DNA of 8,337 nt from Myroides sp. (GTDB lineage: Bacteria > Bacteroidota > Bacteroidia > Flavobacteriales > Flavobacteriaceae). Shown one piece after another: positions 7,422 through 8,337 of this stretch. The stretch is taken from NCBI GenBank assembly GCA_018384465.1, contig JAHAYQ010000117.1:1-8337 (forward strand), given 5' to 3'. Positions within the stretch are counted from its first letter, which is position 1. Every line of letters begins with the position of its first letter. Both the position numbers and the translations under genes were made by a program. The notes under the pieces were generated by a model. It saw only the letters and a list, made by a program, of their open reading frames with translations. It did no database searches and was not told the DNA's origin.

Positions 7422-7429
7422 CAAAAATA
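7422..7429 (-). promoter_or_regulatory. Putative -7 promoter element for the metalloprotease gene
   Basis: On the minus strand this reads TATTTTTG, an exact TAnnTTTG match and identical to the motif in front of xth. It ends 21 bases before the ATG at 7400. No clear -33 element is seen at the normal spacing. Confidence 0.5.
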
Positions 7430-7520
7430 GCACTTAAAAACGGTTTATTTAGGCTTTGAGTTTTTAAAATTCCCTTTTTTTTAATTTTTATACGTAGCTT
7501 TTACTTTCAATATTTTATAA

Positions 7521-7528
7521 TAACTTTG
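7521..7528 (+). promoter_or_regulatory. Putative -7 promoter element for ribF
   Basis: TAACTTTG is an exact match to the Bacteroidota -7 consensus TAnnTTTG. It places transcription start only about 8-12 bases before the GTG at 7544. It also covers an in-frame TTG (7526-7528), which argues against that codon as the translation start. Confidence 0.55.
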
Positions 7529-7543
7529 AAAAAAAACGAACAA

Positions 7544-8337
7544 GTGAACGTATTTCATTCCGTACAATCCTTTAAGTCAGATAAAAAAACCATTGTAACA
7601 TTAGGTACGTTTGATGGTATGCACGTGGGGCATCAAAGCATATTGAATAAATTAAAACTTCAAAAAGAGTTTTATGGGTATGAAACGTTGGTGCTTACCT
7701 TTTTTCCGCACCCGAGAATGGTTTTAAAAACAGATCACAAAATATCACTGTTAAACACCATAAACGAACGCATTAAACAAATTGATCAATTTGGTATTGA
7801 CCATTTAGTGGTTCAAGAATTTACTCAGGAATTTGCTAATTTATCTGCCGAAGAATTTGTGAAAAACGTTTTGGTAGATCAGTTTAACATCGGAAAAATT
7901 GTTATTGGTTACGATCACCGTTTTGGTAAAAATCGTTCCGCTGATATTCATGATTTAATAGAGTTCGGTAAAAAATATCATTTTGATGTTGAGCAAATTT
8001 CTGCCAAAGAATTAGATGATGTTTCAGTTAGTTCAACTAAAATTAGAAATGCTTTAAACCAAGGCGATGTTGGTTTAGCAAAAACATATTTGGGATATCC
8101 GTACATGGTTTCGGGTAAGGTTGTTTCAGGTAAACAATTAGGCAGAACTATTGGTTATCCTACTGCGAATATTCAGGTTGCCGAAGATTATAAGCTAATT
8201 CCTACGATTGGTGTGTACGTGGTTAGTGTTACCGTTAAAGGTACAGATTATTACGGAATGTTGAGTGTAGGAACTAACCCAACTGTTGGTGGTACTGAAA
8301 AAACGATTGAAGTTTATATTTTTGATTTTAACGATAC
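7544..8337 (+). CDS. ribF: Bifunctional riboflavin kinase / FAD synthetase, 3' end cut off
   Basis: Phosphorylates riboflavin to FMN and adenylates FMN to FAD in the cytoplasm. The window holds 264 codons of a frame still open at the right edge. The family is usually about 310 residues, so roughly the last 45 are missing. The N-terminal FAD synthetase domain shows the nucleotidyltransferase motif GTFDGMHVGH (21-30), FFPHPRMVL (53-61), GYDHRFGKNR (122-131) and VSSTKIR (162-168). The C-terminal riboflavin kinase domain shows GRTIGYPTAN (200-209), GVYVV (223-227) and GTNPT (243-247). I chose the GTG start because MNVFHSV is the usual kind of N-terminus in flavobacterial RibF. An in-frame TTG at 7526 would add six residues but lies inside the likely -7 promoter motif. 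No strong Shine-Dalgarno sequence is seen. Confidence 0.93.
   Translation, partial: MNVFHSVQSFKSDKKTIVTLGTFDGMHVGHQSILNKLKLQKEFYGYETLVLTFFPHPRMVLKTDHKISLLNTINERIKQIDQFGIDHLVVQEFTQEFANLSAEEFVKNVLVDQFNIGKIVIGYDHRFGKNRSADIHDLIEFGKKYHFDVEQISAKELDDVSVSSTKIRNALNQGDVGLAKTYLGYPYMVSGKVVSGKQLGRTIGYPTANIQVAEDYKLIPTIGVYVVSVTVKGTDYYGMLSVGTNPTVGGTEKTIEVYIFDFND

Noticed and set aside
1..8337. Defence system, phage, insertion sequence, CRISPR or T9SS gene cluster
   Set aside because: No transposase, integrase, direct-repeat array or nuclease-effector pair is present. The only T9SS link is the sorting domain on one cargo protein.

Overview
The window looks like an ordinary chromosomal segment of a member of the Bacteroidota, most likely a Flavobacteriaceae-type organism. 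The evidence is low GC, a secreted protease with a C-terminal type IX secretion (T9SS) sorting domain, a fused ornithine/glycine-lipid-type acyltransferase of a kind known in flavobacteria, -7 promoter motifs of the Bacteroidota form TAnnTTTG before four genes or gene pairs, and little sign of Shine-Dalgarno sequences. I would not name a genus from this alone.

Layout from left to right. Positions 22-3041 hold three minus-strand genes: a YbdG-like MscS-family mechanosensitive channel (22-1338), an OmpA-family lipoprotein (1385-2263) and an exodeoxyribonuclease III/AP endonuclease (2280-3041). The nuclease and the lipoprotein are 16 bases apart and probably share one transcript, which ends at a strong hairpin at 1353-1380. 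The channel follows immediately after that hairpin and has its own terminator (10-42), which overlaps its stop codon. A 238-base divergent intergenic region (3042-3279) carries promoter-like motifs for both directions and two adjacent perfect inverted repeats in front of the plus-strand gene. That gene (3280-5094) is a two-domain acyltransferase: an N-terminal PlsC-type domain and a C-terminal OlsB-like GNAT domain. It converges on a 2.3-kb minus-strand gene for a T9SS-exported reprolysin-like zinc metalloprotease (5139-7400), with a 15-bp-stem bidirectional terminator (5094-5130) between them. After a second divergent intergenic region (7401-7543), ribF (riboflavin kinase/FAD synthetase) starts at 7544 and runs off the right edge.

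The genes do not form one pathway. Three of them relate to the cell envelope (channel, peptidoglycan-binding lipoprotein, membrane lipid synthesis), one is exported, and two are housekeeping (DNA repair, flavin cofactors). I saw no mobile element, CRISPR array, tRNA, rRNA or broken gene, and no clear undescribed system. The points most worth a second look are the acyltransferase with its HX5D motif, the paired inverted repeats before it, and the terminators that overlap or crowd the channel gene.
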